Below, one piece after another: positions 1 through 12,447 of a DNA stretch of 64,000 bases (positions are counted from its first letter, which is position 1; the number at the start of each line of letters is the position of its first letter). The translations under genes were made by a program, and so were the position numbers. The notes beneath the pieces are model-generated. The model had not been told where the DNA came from, did no database searches, and worked only from the letters and a program-made list of their open reading frames with translations. Origin of the DNA: Drosophila miranda (Eukaryota > Arthropoda > Insecta > Diptera > Drosophilidae); the NCBI RefSeq assembly GCF_003369915.1, contig NC_046674.1, positions 12,276,001 to 12,340,000 on the forward strand. The letters run 5' to 3'.

Positions 1-3000
1 GATTTCAACAAAAATGTTCAATAGTCGCAGGTTGTGACGTCAATGTTGCTGGTATTTGCAGACTTTTTTCTTGTCAACCAGAGTGTCATTTGTATACCCT
101 ATTTCGTGAATATTATTCTATAAAGATACTGTTTTCCAACCTGCTTTCAAACGTAATTAGTAAAGACCTTGTCTTAGATTGCATTTTTTTGGTCTATTCA
201 TGCATTTGATTAGGTGTTTGCAAATAAATTCTGATCCCAGTACCAGTTCTTGGTCTCTGTAGACAGACGATGAGCTGCAAAATATCGTTTAAAACAGAGA
301 CTATCTAGTTTCTGCATTAATTAGAACCTGGAATGACACACATTTCCGCAATTCTATAACATCCATTCCCCAGGGTAATCCCATCACAGGAAATCCCAAA
401 AAAGTCCCACCAAACTTAACCGCCAAATGGAAATTGTTTGAAAGTAAATGAGTGAAAAGGATTTAAATGCAATCTATTGAAATAAATGATACACGTAGGT
501 ACTATTTGAGAGAGCGAAAATAAAAAAACCGTGTGTATTAAGATATCTTTAAAAATGTAATTCAATAGATTGTGTGGGAAAATGTGTGTGAGCGTGTGTA
601 TAGTGTATATATAGTGCAATAGGGTGGCACAGAGCTTGCATTTATCTAAGTCCGTTATGTAAAAATTTCATTTGTAATTTGTAAAATGTACATGTACCTA
701 CCAACAGATGGCGCTGCTTGAGTAGTTGACATGTAGCCGAACTAACTACATTTTAACCTTCTTATTTCTCGAAGAGTATAGGGGTATGTTCGATTTGTGG
801 TTAAAATGAATGTGTGTAACACCCCGAAGGAAGCGTTTCTGATCCCATAAAGTATATATATATTCTTGATCAGCAGCAATGGCCGAGTCGATGTAGCCAT
901 GTCTATCTGTCGGTCCTTCCTGGCGCCTAGTTTTCAGAGACCACAAGAGCTCCCACCACCTTACGCCCACACAAGGGAGGAAAATCTGTGGCATCCACAA
1001 GATCGGATCAGGAGTGAGATAAAACGGCTGGTGTAAATGTATATAAATGTATAAATGTTCTCAACGTTTCCGCTCGTTTTTTTTTAGCATTTAAAAAAAG
1101 CAACAAACTAATTAATTTGTATGCTAGCCAATAATTTATTGAATCATTTATTAGGTAAAATTATATGTTCTTTTAAAACTCTGCTAAAAGCAACAGAATA
1201 TATTATCGAATTTTTTGTCTGTAACTTTGATATATAGAAACCTTAATTCATTTAAATATGAATCAATGCACTATTTATGCTTTTAGAGTAATCTTAAAGA
1301 TTTAGATGATTTAATCTTGAAACTAAACATAAACTGAAGAGTGTTACCACGTTTTGCTCCCACGCCTCTTATGTGTATATTAGAGTAGGAGAAGCCCTTT
1401 ATCATTTTGCGTTAATTTAGGATACCCAGCCATAAGAGCACATGTAAGCCCTAGCAAGAAATACGGGCCTGTGGATAATTAAAGGTCACTCAAAAGCAAC
1501 CTCTCGCCTTTATTATACGGCTATCATGCCTACAACGACACAATAAATACAAAAATGTTGCTTAAGGATGAGCACGGCCCATCAAGCAACAATCCAACAG
1601 GCGATAAGAAAGTGCCCGGAAGAAGGACCTCTAGGATGATATGATCCTCCGCCTCCCCATATAATTGGAGCTCTGGCACCGCATTTATATAATACGTATA
1701 CGACGAGTAATCGTTGTACTCGTACTCGAATCTTGTCTTTTTCTTGATGCGGCGTCACAGCCACCATCAACAGAGGCTGTGATTAGAGCCGCATCGTAGA
1801 AAACCCGCAGAACAGGTGCGTGGATGGAGGATGGGATGCCTGCTTCTATCTTTTATTATGGCTATTTCTTCGCACACAATCTTTTTAATATGCACTGCCG
1901 CCAGTGCAGCTACAATTTTCACTTTCCATTTTATTGGCAGCCCCGCAGGCCGCAGCAGCAGCAGCAGTAGCGACCGCAGGCAAACGTCAAATATTTGGCC
2001 AAAAAGAAATTGCACGGCTGCCAAAAGGTTTTTACGTCTGCCTGGCTTTCTTTTAATTAATTTTTCGGCTTTTTCTTGTGTGTGTGTGTATTTGTATGTG
2101 TGTGTGTGTGCCGCTGTTCGTGTCTCCAGCATTAGTTCTGGACGATGATGGCGCTCAAAAGCCAAGTCATGGCTGTCATATGCAGTTTGGCTCCAAGGCC
2201 CCACTGATGGTCGCCGTCTCCGTTGTCTGGCTGCCCAAAAACTAACTGTAAACCATTCACTTACTGACCTCTTTTTTACCGCTGCTGTTGCCGTTTCTGC
2301 TGCTGCTGCTGCTGTGCAGCCGCCTCCACCTCCACCTCCACTCAATTTTCTTTAATGCACGCGACTCTCCCGCCGCCATTGATCTGTACGTGTGTGTGTT
2401 TGTGTGTGTGACCCTTATTCGCAACGCCACTCAGGCGTAAAATTTATGGCTTTAAAGTCTACAAGTCTATAAACACAGCTTCCAGCTAGCAACGAGAGCT
2501 GCACTGCGGCGGCGGCGGCGGCGGCGGCGGCGGCACTGTGGCTGCACTTTCTACTGCAACTGCAACTGCAACCGCATCGGAATCGTGTGGATCGTGTCTA
2601 TTGGAGAGGAGGAGCACAGCACCGCACTGCACCGCACAGCATGGAGCATGGGAGCATGGAGCGCGGACCATGGCGCATGGAGTGTGTGTGGTGTGGTGTG
2701 TGTTATAATTTCAAATGCGGTTCGCCTTTTTGGTTGCATTTGCTGCCACTTTTGGCAAATTAAATTTGTACGCAAAACCGATTAGGCAGCAGCGGCAGGC
2801 AACAACATGGCCAAGTTGTTATTTTAAATACCGACAACTCCATTTAATCAATATGCCATGATGCCATGGAACAAGGCGATAGCTTTAGCTTCAGCTTCTC
2901 CAGCATATGGGCTCCAGCTCCACCACCAGCTCCAGCTCCAGCACCAGCGCTGTGTAAGCGCTGTGTAAGCCAGCGTCGACTGCGCTGCCTTTCACTCATA

Positions 3001-3214
3001 TAAATTTGTTGGCATTGCAAATTCGGTGCCATTCGTCGGCGCATTGTCAAACCTTTCTCTTCGTTTCGCTGGAGCCTGGACTACTACGACTCTACACTCT
3101 GCTGTGAGACCGAGACGCACTGGAAGCCAATTCGTGCAACAAAAGAAAAGAAGCAACAATAAGAACGTATAATTTTTTTGAATGTAAAAAATCGGATGTG
3201 CGCGTGTATGTGTC
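1..3214. other. Intergenic region upstream of the Kazal gene
   Basis: No supported gene. The first 2 kb are AT-rich with only short chance reading frames. Apart from the INE-1 fragment at 755-985, the stretch holds (GT)n tracts near 2080-2112 and 2390-2410, a (GGC)n tract at about 2503-2534 and CAG/CTG runs near 2290-2320. The overlapping reading frames at 1.8-2.8 kb translate to Gly, Ala, Leu or Pro runs and look like simple-sequence artefacts. Enhancers or upstream 5' exons of the gene beginning near 3.2 kb could lie here, but I see no specific motif. Confidence 0.6.
755..985 (+). mobile_element. INE-1/DINE-1 (Helitron-derived) fragment
   Basis: Diverged copy of the most abundant Drosophila interspersed repeat. 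Recognisable landmarks in order are a CTCGAAGAGTATAGGGGTAT block near 770, GAAGGAAGCGTTTCTGATCC near 827, the AT-rich AAAGTATATATATATTCTTG block near 850, and GCCGAGTCGATGTAGCCATG near 881. The same series recurs at 25.0 kb in the same orientation. It is non-coding; any reading frame across it is spurious. Confidence 0.8.
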
Positions 3215-4447
3215 AGTGCCGTGCCAGAGAGTGTGTTCCATTCATTCATTGAAAACGTCAGCGCGAAGACAACAACAGCAACAGCAACAACTACAGCTAC
3301 AACTACAACAATATATAATGCAATCGCCAGCGTCGTCGTCGCAGTAAGCTTCAGCAGAGGCCTACCTAGCATACAGTGGAGAGAAGAGCACAGCACAGCA
3401 CAGAAAGAGCAGAGCAGCAGCAGCAGAAGCAGAAGCAGAAGCAGCAGCATCAGCGGCGCAGCGCAGAGATCACTTCATATGCGAATCTCAACGAGCGCGC
3501 ATCAAAATCAAATTCAAACGGCAAAAGAGTAACGAACTATTCCCCGCCATAGAGGAGCAGCCGCATACAGGGGGAGGAAGCTGTGAAAAGAATTTTTTTT
3601 GTGTGCATAATAAAAAGCGATACGATCCAGAACGAACCAACGAACGAACGGACGGAACGGTGTTTAAAAGCATTCTCAAAGCGTAATTGAAATCAAATTA
3701 AAGGCCAAACCGTGCAAAAAGTAAGAGAAAAGGCCAGGCACAGGCGATAAAAAAGAAATTATGCTCCATTGTGCGATTGTATGACGAAAGAGAGAGAGAG
3801 AGGTCAAGTGCTTAGCTTAGCGCAAGAGGAGGAGCAGCAGCACTGCTCATCTAATAGCCAGAAGCTAGAGGAGGGAGGGGAATCAAAGGGGGAAGTAAAT
3901 AGGCAACGAATGAACTCATAAAAGGGCCAGACCCCAGACCCCAGAGCACAGCTGTGGTGACCACAAGAGAGAGACACAAGAAGACTACCGTTAATTCGAT
4001 CGTTGAAAGAGAGTCATCGAGCGACAAAGCAACATCATCAGTAGCAGCAGCAGCAACAGCAGCAGCATCAGCATAAGCATCAGCGCCCTCCCGCAGTAGC
4101 AGTAGCAGTAGCAGATTCTGCGGTAATCTTGCACCAGTTTAAGAGGCGTCTTGTGGCGTGTGGTTTGTGCAGCATAGACATCATAGGAGGTGGAGACCTC
4201 GGACGAGGAAAACTTTCTTCATTTCAACGCGAGTCAAAGTCGTGTCGTGTCGTGATCCGCTGCCGCCGTCGCATAGCTGGTAGTGAACTTGAGAGTGTCT
4301 CAAACAGCAGCCACTACAACAACAGTTGCTACTATTTCAATTGTTAACGAGCGAAAGCGCCGTAGTCACGCACACGTCGTTGGATCAGCAGCAGCATAGC
4401 CAGAGCCAGACAGCAGCAGCAGCAGGAAAGTGCAGTCGACAGTGAAA
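3215..4447 (+). promoter_or_regulatory. Candidate Inr and 5' UTR of the Kazal gene
   Basis: A TCAGTG initiator with its A at 3215 lies about 30 bp after an A-rich TATA-like stretch (TAAAAAA near 3185). From there to the ATG at 4448 the sequence is CAACAGCAAC/CAGCAG-rich with GA runs, which is typical of Drosophila 5' UTRs, and has no long coding frame. An AGAGAGAGAGAGGTCA tract lies near 3790. No DPE is present at +28. The start site is therefore a guess; a further 5' exon or a start nearer the ATG is possible. Confidence 0.3.
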
Positions 4448-7400
4448 ATGTACCAGCCCCAGAGACAGACAAGGCCCCAGGCCCAGAGCCAGAGCCAGGC
4501 CCAAAGCCAGAGCCAGCTCTATCCCCAGTTAAGGCTTAAGCGCCAGCTGTTTGGCGCACTGCTGGCCATGTTAATGTTGGCGGCATCCACCACTAATGGT
4601 AAGTCATACGCTACACTGCAGGAAAAGTGGTTTCCCCCCAAAAGAGCCTCAAAACAGTCCCCGGATCTAGTTAGACCCACAGCTGTGCTGTGCTGTGCTG
4701 TGTTAGATGTCTGGTAGAAAGGCCGTCGTAGCGTCGTCAGAGCAGCTACTAATTTCTAAGGTACGGAGTGCGGAAAGTGCCTCAAAGTGAATGTAAACTG
4801 GCACACATCGCAGAGGCAACGCAACCCAAAACACCCAAGCACTTCCCTCTGTGGCCGCTCTTCGCCCCTCCGTATAGACCACGCACAACATGCTCGTAAA
4901 TATTTTCGTGCACAATTTGTCCAACATTCAAATAAATTCATTAAAGGCATGCTCCGACACACAGAGGAGGAGGAGTAGGGAGGCAAATCAGGGGGAAATG
5001 AAATGCTGGCCGCACGAACAGTGGAAAAAAGCGGAAAATTGCCTCCTCTGCAGAGGGCCCTTGTAAAGAGGGTTCATTTAGAATCGACTCGACCCCTCGA
5101 ACCGCAGTGGACCGCAGAGCGGAGCCCAAGTGATTTGCCTGAGGCTCGACATGATCGTTTCTTCGATTAATTGATATCAGTATTTCATCAGAATTGATGG
5201 GTGAAAGATCAATTAGCCGGAGAATGTGATTTGAATGAATGAAGCAGCTGGCTGGGATGGTGCCTGATCAATTGCGAAATCACTTGAAGAGTGATTCATG
5301 GGGATGGCATGGGTATGGTTCTTCCATTGATCAGAGTTTGGTCTGCACACAGCTTTCCACTGTGCCACTGTGTCCATGATGTGGGGCAGCAGCAGAGCTC
5401 ACATATCATGTCTCTCGCCAGAGTCCATGTCCATGCCACCAACAGCAGCAGCAGCAGCAGCACAAGCCTCGGCCCAGGGCAGTGCAATGCAATGCGTTGG
5501 TTGGTGGCTTTTTCCACTTTTGAAAATTATACGGTGTGTGCTTCGGTCTTTTTTTTTGCAATTGATGGCATCCGATAGTGCGGAGGACGAGGAGCTGCAG
5601 CAGCAGGAGAATGGGAATGAGATTGAAATGGGTATGGAATGGGTAGGGAATGTAGTAGAGCATGGGATTGGGGGTCGCATAGTTTTAATGCGAAATGAAG
5701 GAATGTCTGCCCCGTAGATCGTTTATATCTGCATTAATTCCTTAACGCCGCTTAATTTTCTCCAGCTTTAATGGCTTCGGAGGCTACTCTGCCCGTCCGT
5801 CCACCCGTCCACCCGTCCACTCGTTCATCCATCCATTAAGCGGGGAATGCTGCTGTGCTGCGTTTCTTTGAATGCTGAAATGTTGAAATTCTCATCTCAA
5901 ACAAATTGGAATAATGAACGTGGGTTCAATTATCGCAGCCAAACAATCGTGGCAGCCCCAAAGAGCGCTAATAGATTTTCTACTTTGTGTGGCAGAGTGT
6001 CTTCGTCTTCGTCTCCGCCTCTGTCCCCGTCCCCGTCTCCGGTGTGCCTGCCCCCAGTGTGTATGTGTGTGGGCATCGTATCTGTGAGTGCTTCCTCTGT
6101 ACCAAAACTGGAGGCGGCATCGTCGTTGCCGTCGCTTTCTTTGCAAACAAAACCAACGAAGCCACATCCGACCAAAGACAACAGAAACATTCGGTGCGGT
6201 CCGAGACCAAGTCCGATCTCATAGTCGAACCGGGGGCCGGAGGCAATTAGTGTGAAAATTTCACTTGCAGTTTTTAGCACAGATTAAGCTTACGATTTCT
6301 GGCTGGGATTAGCATGAACACAATTATAGATGGAGGTCGTTGATAGTACGGGGTATTTCCTTTCCTCCTACCCCAGCTTCCTATCCCCCAGCCCACACAA
6401 TCCCGTCTAAATTTCCATTGTACTTCCATATTGTACTTGGAATCGACTCGAAAGATGGCTAACATTTGCCATTTCCCATTTTTCGTTTGTCGTTTGCCGT
6501 TAGCGAAGAAGAACCCCCGCTCCACAACGGCAATGGCTATAGAGCAACTCCATAAACTCCCAAATTATTCCGGTTAATGGGGGGTTACATGAGTCGGTCA
6601 TGCGATCAGTGAGCTGTAGAGTGATGACAGAGGCAGAGGCAGAGGCAGGGGGAGCGACAGCGGCAGCGGCAGCGGAGGAAGAGTAAGAGTTCAGCTAGAC
6701 AGTGGGTCACAAACTGCGCAAAATGTTCTTCAGGCTGGAACTAATCTCAAATTTGTATGCCGCGCAATGCCTCTTCCGCACGCATCTTCCAAAGCCAGCG
6801 ACTACTCGTAGGGGAGCAAGGGAAAGTTGATCGATGTTGGGATACCCTTTAGATGCTTGAAATGGTTAATAAATCTCTCTCATATTTCCCCCTAGGCGCC
6901 GTCACAGACTCCCCCATTAAGATCATCAAGCTGCCTGCCCAGGCGCCTGTCATACGATACCGCAGTGCCGATGCCTTGCCAGATTCGCTGCTAATCAACT
7001 ACCGCCAGGATGCCCAGCCGGAACTGTCGTCCACCCTGATGCAGGCCCCAGGAGCAGCAGCGGCCGCCCTCGAGAGTCTGCTGCGCGAGGAGACCGAACA
7101 GCAGCAGCAGGCGCAGATGGGCAGGCAGAACCGGGCCAGTAGCTCGTCCAACAGCTGTCCGAGATCGTGTCCGCCCAGTCTGACGGTTGGAGCCGAACCG
7201 GTGTGCGGCAGCGATGGCCTGATCTACGCGAATCTCTGCGAGCTGCGGAAGAAGACGTGCGCCCGCAATGGTGTGTCGCTGGTGAAGGACGTGCGGGATG
7301 GCTGTGAGCGGTCCAAGGGCTCCGAGTGCAAGCACCGCTGCAGCACGGAGAAGGATCCTGTGTGTGGAACCGACGGGCGCACCTATCTCAATCGCTGCAT

Positions 7401-8795
7401 GCTGCGGGTGCAGTCTTGCCGTGTGGGCCTGGCCGCCGTGAAGCTCTCGCATGTGGGTCCTTGCAGCAACACGAGCGCCATCCGGGAATCCTGTCCCGTG
7501 GACTGCAACAGCGCCCCCAAGGACGGACCCATCTGTGCTTCCGACGGCAACGTGTACAACTCCACCTGCGAGATGAAGCTTCATACGTGCGGTCAGGGCG
7601 TGGTGAAGACTAGTCGCAAGCACTGCCAGTCGACGAGGATGTGCCGCGAGTCCTGCTGGCGCGTGGCCAGGCCCACTTGCGGCTCCGACGGACGCCTCTA
7701 TGCCAGCCCCTGCAAGATGCGCTCCTCCAACTGCGGGAAGCACGTGTTCGAGGTGCCCCTCTCGTTCTGCATGCCCCAGGAGCGGCACGGCAGTGCTGCG
7801 GACGCCTGTCCCACCGAGTGTCCCAAGGCCGAGGCAGATTCCCCCTCCCAGTATGTGTGTGGCAGCGATGGCAACATCTACTCGTCCCTGTGCGAGCTCA
7901 AGATGCTCAACTGCGGGTAACTCTTGCACTAATCCTTTAAAACTTTCCCATTCTAATGGAGAAATTCGTTCCCTTCTCTTGTGTCAGACCACAGCGCAAG
8001 TCCATTCAGAAGATGAGCATGGACAAGTGCAAGAACCGGCTGATTCGCTGCAAGCAGCTGCCGCCCTGCAAGGACTTCAACAATCTGTTTGGCTCCATCT
8101 TCAGCTCGAGGCGGAACGACAAGCTGTGCGGGACAGACGCCAAGACCTACAACAACGAATGCGAGCTGGCCCATGCCACCTGCCTGTGAGTGCATTCCAT
8201 ACCTTCAGCCAGTATTCCCCTCAGTTCCATAATCCCAACGACTTCTTGCAGACGCGGCGTTAACCTGGCCCACATTGGTCCCTGCACGGATCTGAACACG
8301 CCTAGCAAGGATTGCGGGGACGCCTGCACCCGCGCGGACCTCGAACAGCAGCCGGTGTGCGGCTCCGATGGCAACACCTTTGCCTCGATGTGCGAGTTCA
8401 AGCGGCGCACCTGCAACCTCCGCGTGGTGGCCGTTTCCTTGAAGAACTGCGCCCTGACTGCCGACTGTGACTCGGACTGCGATGCCCAGCCCCCGAATTT
8501 CGTGTGCGGATCGGACAACAAGTTCTACAAGTCAGAGTGTCACATGCGGAAGGAGAACTGCGGCAAGCATGTGTTTGTGGTACCCCTCAAGCGCTGCCTG
8601 GCTGCCTTTCAGTTCAAGGGATGTGCCCGCATTTGTCCCAGGGAATTCGAGCCCGTCTGCGGCAGCGACAACAAGACATATCTGAACGACTGCTTCCTGG
8701 ACATTGAGAATTGTCGCACCAATAGCACGGTGGATGTGCATCACTATGGCGCCTGTGGACGCCCCGAGGCGCCCTCCACTAACTTCCTCTATTAA
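4448..8795 (+). CDS. CG32354: Multi-Kazal-domain secreted serine protease inhibitor (CG32354-like)
   Basis: Four coding exons, 4448-4598, 6896-7916, 7988-8185 and 8252-8795, join in frame to 637 aa. All junctions are GT-AG, with GTAAGT after exon 1 and GTGAGT after exon 3. Exon 1 encodes a Gln/Ser-rich start (about 30 residues) followed by a hydrophobic signal core ([12 protein letters not shown]). After a linker come nine Kazal-like modules, each with the C-GSDG/GTDG-x-Y-x-x-x-C signature and six cysteines. They start near genomic 7153, 7327, 7489, 7639, 7804, 8035, 8311, 8464 and 8614. Module 6 has an enlarged loop between its first cysteines. Kazal domains inhibit serine proteases extracellularly; the target is unknown. 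The chosen ATG is the first in frame; the frame upstream of it begins only with GTG. Identification as CG32354 rests on domain layout and neighbours. The 3' end converges on Exo70, 170 bp away. Confidence 0.88.
4599..6895 (+). other. Large first coding intron of the Kazal gene
   Basis: 2.3-kb intron bounded by GTAAGT at 4599 and a pyrimidine-rich CCCCCTAG acceptor ending at 6895. It contains simple repeats: (TGTGC)n near 4685-4702, (CAG)n near 5443-5462, and CGTC/CCGT-rich runs near 6000-6050. No convincing gene is present on either strand; overlapping frames near 5.3-6.3 kb are low complexity. Confidence 0.7.
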
Positions 8796-8965
8796 GGGGA
8801 GCATCGTGGCGCCTTCTTTTCACTTGGCATTTAATATTTGTAGGCTATAGTCTTGTATTGTATTTTTTTTTAAAGCGATATTTATTGAGTTTTGAATTAA
8901 ACCCCCGAACGAACTTACGAGCTTACGGGCGAACGGAATGCACTGGAATCCTGGCCAGACCACGT

Positions 8966-9292
8966 TTAGGCGGAGTCATCGAAGAGCTTGCTCAGCATGG
9001 CATTGATCTCGTGCGGCCTGTACTTTACGTATTTGACGGGACTCTTGCTGAATTGCACGGCGGCATACCTGACGAGAAAGTCAAGAGCAAAACATGAGAT
9101 AAGTCCTTACTATATGTATCGATCCGTGACTTACATCTCGAAGAAGCGATTGTATTTCGGCAGTATGTGCTCCACATTGTCACGCTTGATGCCCTCGCGC
9201 AGTATCACATCGGGTATGGAGATGCCCCGCTGAATCTTGCAGGCCTCCTCAAAGTCTTTGTTAAAGTTCTGACAAGAGATTCAACAGTTTAT

Positions 9293-9325
<33 letters not shown>

Positions 9326-12300
9326 TATATATACATACAGAAAATCTCTCCTTGAGCACACTGCGATCCTTGTCCTTGACTTTGCCGGCCACTGGCTTGG
9401 GCAGCTCGTCCAGGGAGTAGATACCCTGCAGCATCTTGGACCAGGTCTTCTGATAGCTGGCCTTCAGTTCGCGTATCATTTCCAGATAGCTATGCTCGCA
9501 ATCCGGCTCCGCCAGAGTGACCAAATCGATGAGGTTCGAGCGCTGCAGGGACTTCAGGATATAGTGGATGTTGTTGAGGCGAAAGAGATGCTTGGTGGCC
9601 TGATCGTTGTACTGCTCGCACTTGTTCATAATCGAAAGATTCAGTTCCGCCAGAGCTTTCTCTGCAAAAACAGGAAATAGAGAATAGAATATATATTTCC
9701 TTTTCCACTCACTTATGTAAATGGCCAGCAGAGCCTTGTTGCGCTCCTCGCCAGGCAGGGCTTTCTTCATCAGTATGGTGTCCAGCTGCGTGGAGTATAG
9801 AACATCTTGGGCCAGTATGGAGCCAATCACATCGAAGTGCTCATACAAATGCTCGATAAACCAGATGGTGTTGGAGGTCAGCTCGTGAACGGTGGCATCT
9901 TTTGGCACATTGCTCTGGCCCACGATGTTTGTGCTGGACTCGCCCTTGACCACGTCCAGGAAATGCTCCAAGGCCTTGGCCCCCGTATGCTGTAGTTTAT
10001 TGAGCACCTTAGTGAGCTGTTCACGCTGCGCGGGATCGTAAGTGCGCTCAATGTCCGGCTGCAGTAGGATGACGCGCTTTAGGGCTGAGAATATTCCCAG
10101 TGCCGAGGTCCACTCCTTACGGGAGATGCAGCGCATTATGCGCTGGGTAATGGCCTCTGCATCCTTGACCACCAGTTCGATGGCATTGTAGGCGAGCCTA
10201 GCAAAGACCTCGTTGTGCTTCGACTGCGGTATAATGTCGTGCATAATGGCTCGCTCCCAGTTGAGCAGCCGCTGCAGGCCCAGCAGCATGACCAGGTACT
10301 TGTCCAGCTCCTGGTCCCCATCGAGCAGGTCCTCGGAGGTCAAGTGATCTGAATGGGAGGAAGCCTTCTTAATGGAGAATCCAGTCGATTGCTCAATGGT
10401 TTGTGTTGCCCGCAGATACAGCTTATTGGCCTTCCTCTCGAAACTGCAGGGTATTGTGAAATTAGATAAACTCTTGGAATGAATGGGATGGGTATCACGT
10501 ATTACATTTGCTGTAGTCGCGCTGAGGTGTTCTTCTTCGGCTCCGCTTGGCGTCCGCTATGGCGAGGTCTCTGGAATAAGTTTGAAAATCAACTTGTTTA
10601 TTGGACAAAGGAAACGCACAAATTAATGTTCATTCTCTGATTGTTTAAATACAGATATATTTTTTTATTTATTTTGGGAGTACATAAAACACATTTAAAA
10701 ATCTTAAGCTAAAGTTTGAGATCCGCCAGCGATCCCTTAGAGGGCTTTTATAACGTCTAGAATGCGAGTGCAATCCTCATCGGCGGACAGGCCAATGTTT
10801 TTTAAATCGTCCCTCTCCATGGAGGCAAAATCGACCAGATCAATGTGAGCCCTCTCGAAGTTATCCACATATTTCTCCAGACCAACATGCACGAGGAGTT
10901 GTTTCACATTGGCCCCATGATTGAACACGTACGAGTGATTGGAGGCTATCATGGAGCGACGACGAGATTCGCGGCACAATGAGGTCTCAATATTCGAGTC
11001 GTCGGAGAGGGTATCCGAACTGCTGTTGCTCTTACGCTCCCGCTCGGCGCCATCTTCCTGCTTCTTGGATAGAAGGATGACTGGAGCTGCGACCTCCGTT
11101 CGGTGCATATGATGCAAATATTTCTTGATCGGAGGCTTGTTGAAGGGCTTCCCCAGCATGGTCTTTGCGGAAAGCTGCATGGTATTCATACTCTGGATGG
11201 GCGACATGTTGGGCGATCGGAAAGCGCCAGAGATCGGAGTGGAACAACGCACATTCGATGTGTTCACATTCAGGTGGTTCCACCTCATCGTGGGAGTGAG
11301 ATTAAAGTTGAATTTGGTTTTGTGCGTTGGTGTGCGGCATTCCTCCATTTTTTTTTTCACAATTTAATTTAATGACAATTACACTTGGACAATGAAACGC
11401 AAGAACGCGCTAATAAAATGGCAATGGCGGCGCGCAATAGCATTCGGAAACTTTTTCGAAGTAGTCCCGTTGCACGAAATGTCAAATAACGCAGAGTTGC
11501 ATTCGGTTTCGGTACTCACCAAAGCTTCGTGGCCCCAGCTGTTGCTCTTCTGATGATCTTTAAGCAGCTGCAGCGAGCGCAGCACCACATCCCCCCTCTC
11601 CGTGGCATAGATGTGGGTGTACTCCCGCATGTTTTGTTCTAGCCAGTGCGAAATCGTGAATAACTCCTCGCGGGTGGTCTGCGACAACTGGCGAAATGAG
11701 GTGTACTCATCGCTGGATGAGTCATCTTCAATGTAGATGAGGTCCAGCAGCTCCACTGGCTTTAGTGGGGCACTGTGCTTCTTCAGCAGCATGCTGTAGT
11801 GCTGGTTCAGGCCCTCGCAGCCGGTGTTGAAGAGACTGGTGACATTTTCCAGCTCCACACTTTGCGAGTTGTTGTGCAAAAAGTAGTCCATGGCGGCGCG
11901 CAGCTTAGCCAGCGCCTCCAGAAACACGGATATATTTCCTTCCAGTGGCCCCTGGTGTATAAGCTGGCACACCTCCTGGGAGACATCGTAGTGGGACAGC
12001 ACGCTCTCCAGGCAGTTGAGTGTAGCCTCTAGGTCTGAAAAGAGGCGGTGACCAATTAAGTATATGTGTCTTCGATATTTCCGTAGGCCTTACTTTGCTG
12101 TCGCTTCTGAAGTTGCTCTGTTTCCTGATATACTGGCAATATAGTTTGCTCTAGATTTCCCAGGCGCTTCTCAAAGATTGTAAGAATGCTGGACATTTGC
12201 GTGGAGAGATCATGATACTTGTCCACTCGGTCTTTCAGCAGGGCCAAATTTGTTGCTTCCTGTAAAAATCCGCTTTAGTGGGTGCATCATTATATGACAA

Positions 12301-12358
12301 CAGTTCTTACCTTCTCTAATTTGTTGTGCGCCTGCAAGGAACTGTCCAGATTGTTCAT
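8966..12358 (-). CDS. Exo70: Exo70, exocyst complex subunit
   Basis: Eight coding exons on the minus strand, 12358-12311, 12259-12094, 12034-11520, 10570-10506, 10443-9713, 9661-9339, 9268-9135 and 9068-8966, give 694 aa, the usual Exo70 length. All junctions keep frame and use GT-AG sites. The protein begins MNNLDSSLQAHNKLEK, a coiled-coil N-terminus, and ends KLFDDSA. The conserved block RLQQIFERKANKLYLRATQT follows the exon 4/5 join, and the C-terminal domain holds the basic PVKYVKYRP stretch. Exo70 binds PI(4,5)P2 and Rho-family GTPases and tethers secretory vesicles to the plasma membrane with the rest of the exocyst. The intron 11519-10571 contains mtrm on the same strand. A CAG run (about 9297-9321) lies in the intron at 9269-9338. 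A poly(A) signal (TTTATT on plus) lies at 8881-8886. The start diverges from Oseg1. Confidence 0.95.
10737..11348 (-). CDS. mtrm: Matrimony, SAM-domain inhibitor of Polo kinase (nested in an Exo70 intron)
   Basis: Intronless 203-aa frame inside the third coding intron of Exo70, on the same strand. The protein starts MEECRTPTHKTKF; an apparent upstream extension begins only at GTG. Residues 34-40 are RCSTPIS, an S-T-P motif (Thr37) of the kind that binds the Polo-box domain after phosphorylation. In D. melanogaster Mtrm the equivalent Thr40 is needed for Polo binding. The C-terminal ~60 residues (from VKQLLVHVGLEKYVDNF to the end) form a SAM domain. Known role: a stoichiometric, dosage-sensitive inhibitor of Polo in oocyte meiosis, needed for segregation of achiasmate chromosomes. 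AATAAA-type poly(A) signals (TTTATT on plus) lie near 10660-10675, downstream of the stop. It must be transcribed separately from Exo70. Orthology is inferred from motif order and locus. Confidence 0.85.
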   Translation of the reverse strand: MEECRTPTHKTKFNFNLTPTMRWNHLNVNTSNVRCSTPISGAFRSPNMSPIQSMNTMQLSAKTMLGKPFNKPPIKKYLHHMHRTEVAAPVILLSKKQEDGAERERKSNSSSDTLSDDSNIETSLCRESRRRSMIASNHSYVFNHGANVKQLLVHVGLEKYVDNFERAHIDLVDFASMERDDLKNIGLSADEDCTRILDVIKAL

Positions 12359-12447
12359 TTTACAGCAAAAGAAGCTAATTATAGCTAAAATATTGTTAAA
12401 ATGTACGAAAAACACTTGTAAATCCAGCGATAGCGGTTTTATACTAG

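Noticed and set aside
1767..2345. 192-aa minus-strand frame
   Set aside because: Built from CTG/GT simple repeats (Gly, Ala, His-Thr and Leu runs); no family features and no ATG in good context.
3780..3815. AGGTCAAGTGCT as a second ecdysone response element
   Set aside because: Only one half-site fits; the second half (GTGCT) departs from TGAMC.
7326..8263. Alternative-frame reading frames across the Kazal exons
   Set aside because: Shadows of GC-rich cysteine-module coding sequence; the Kazal frame carries all conserved residues.
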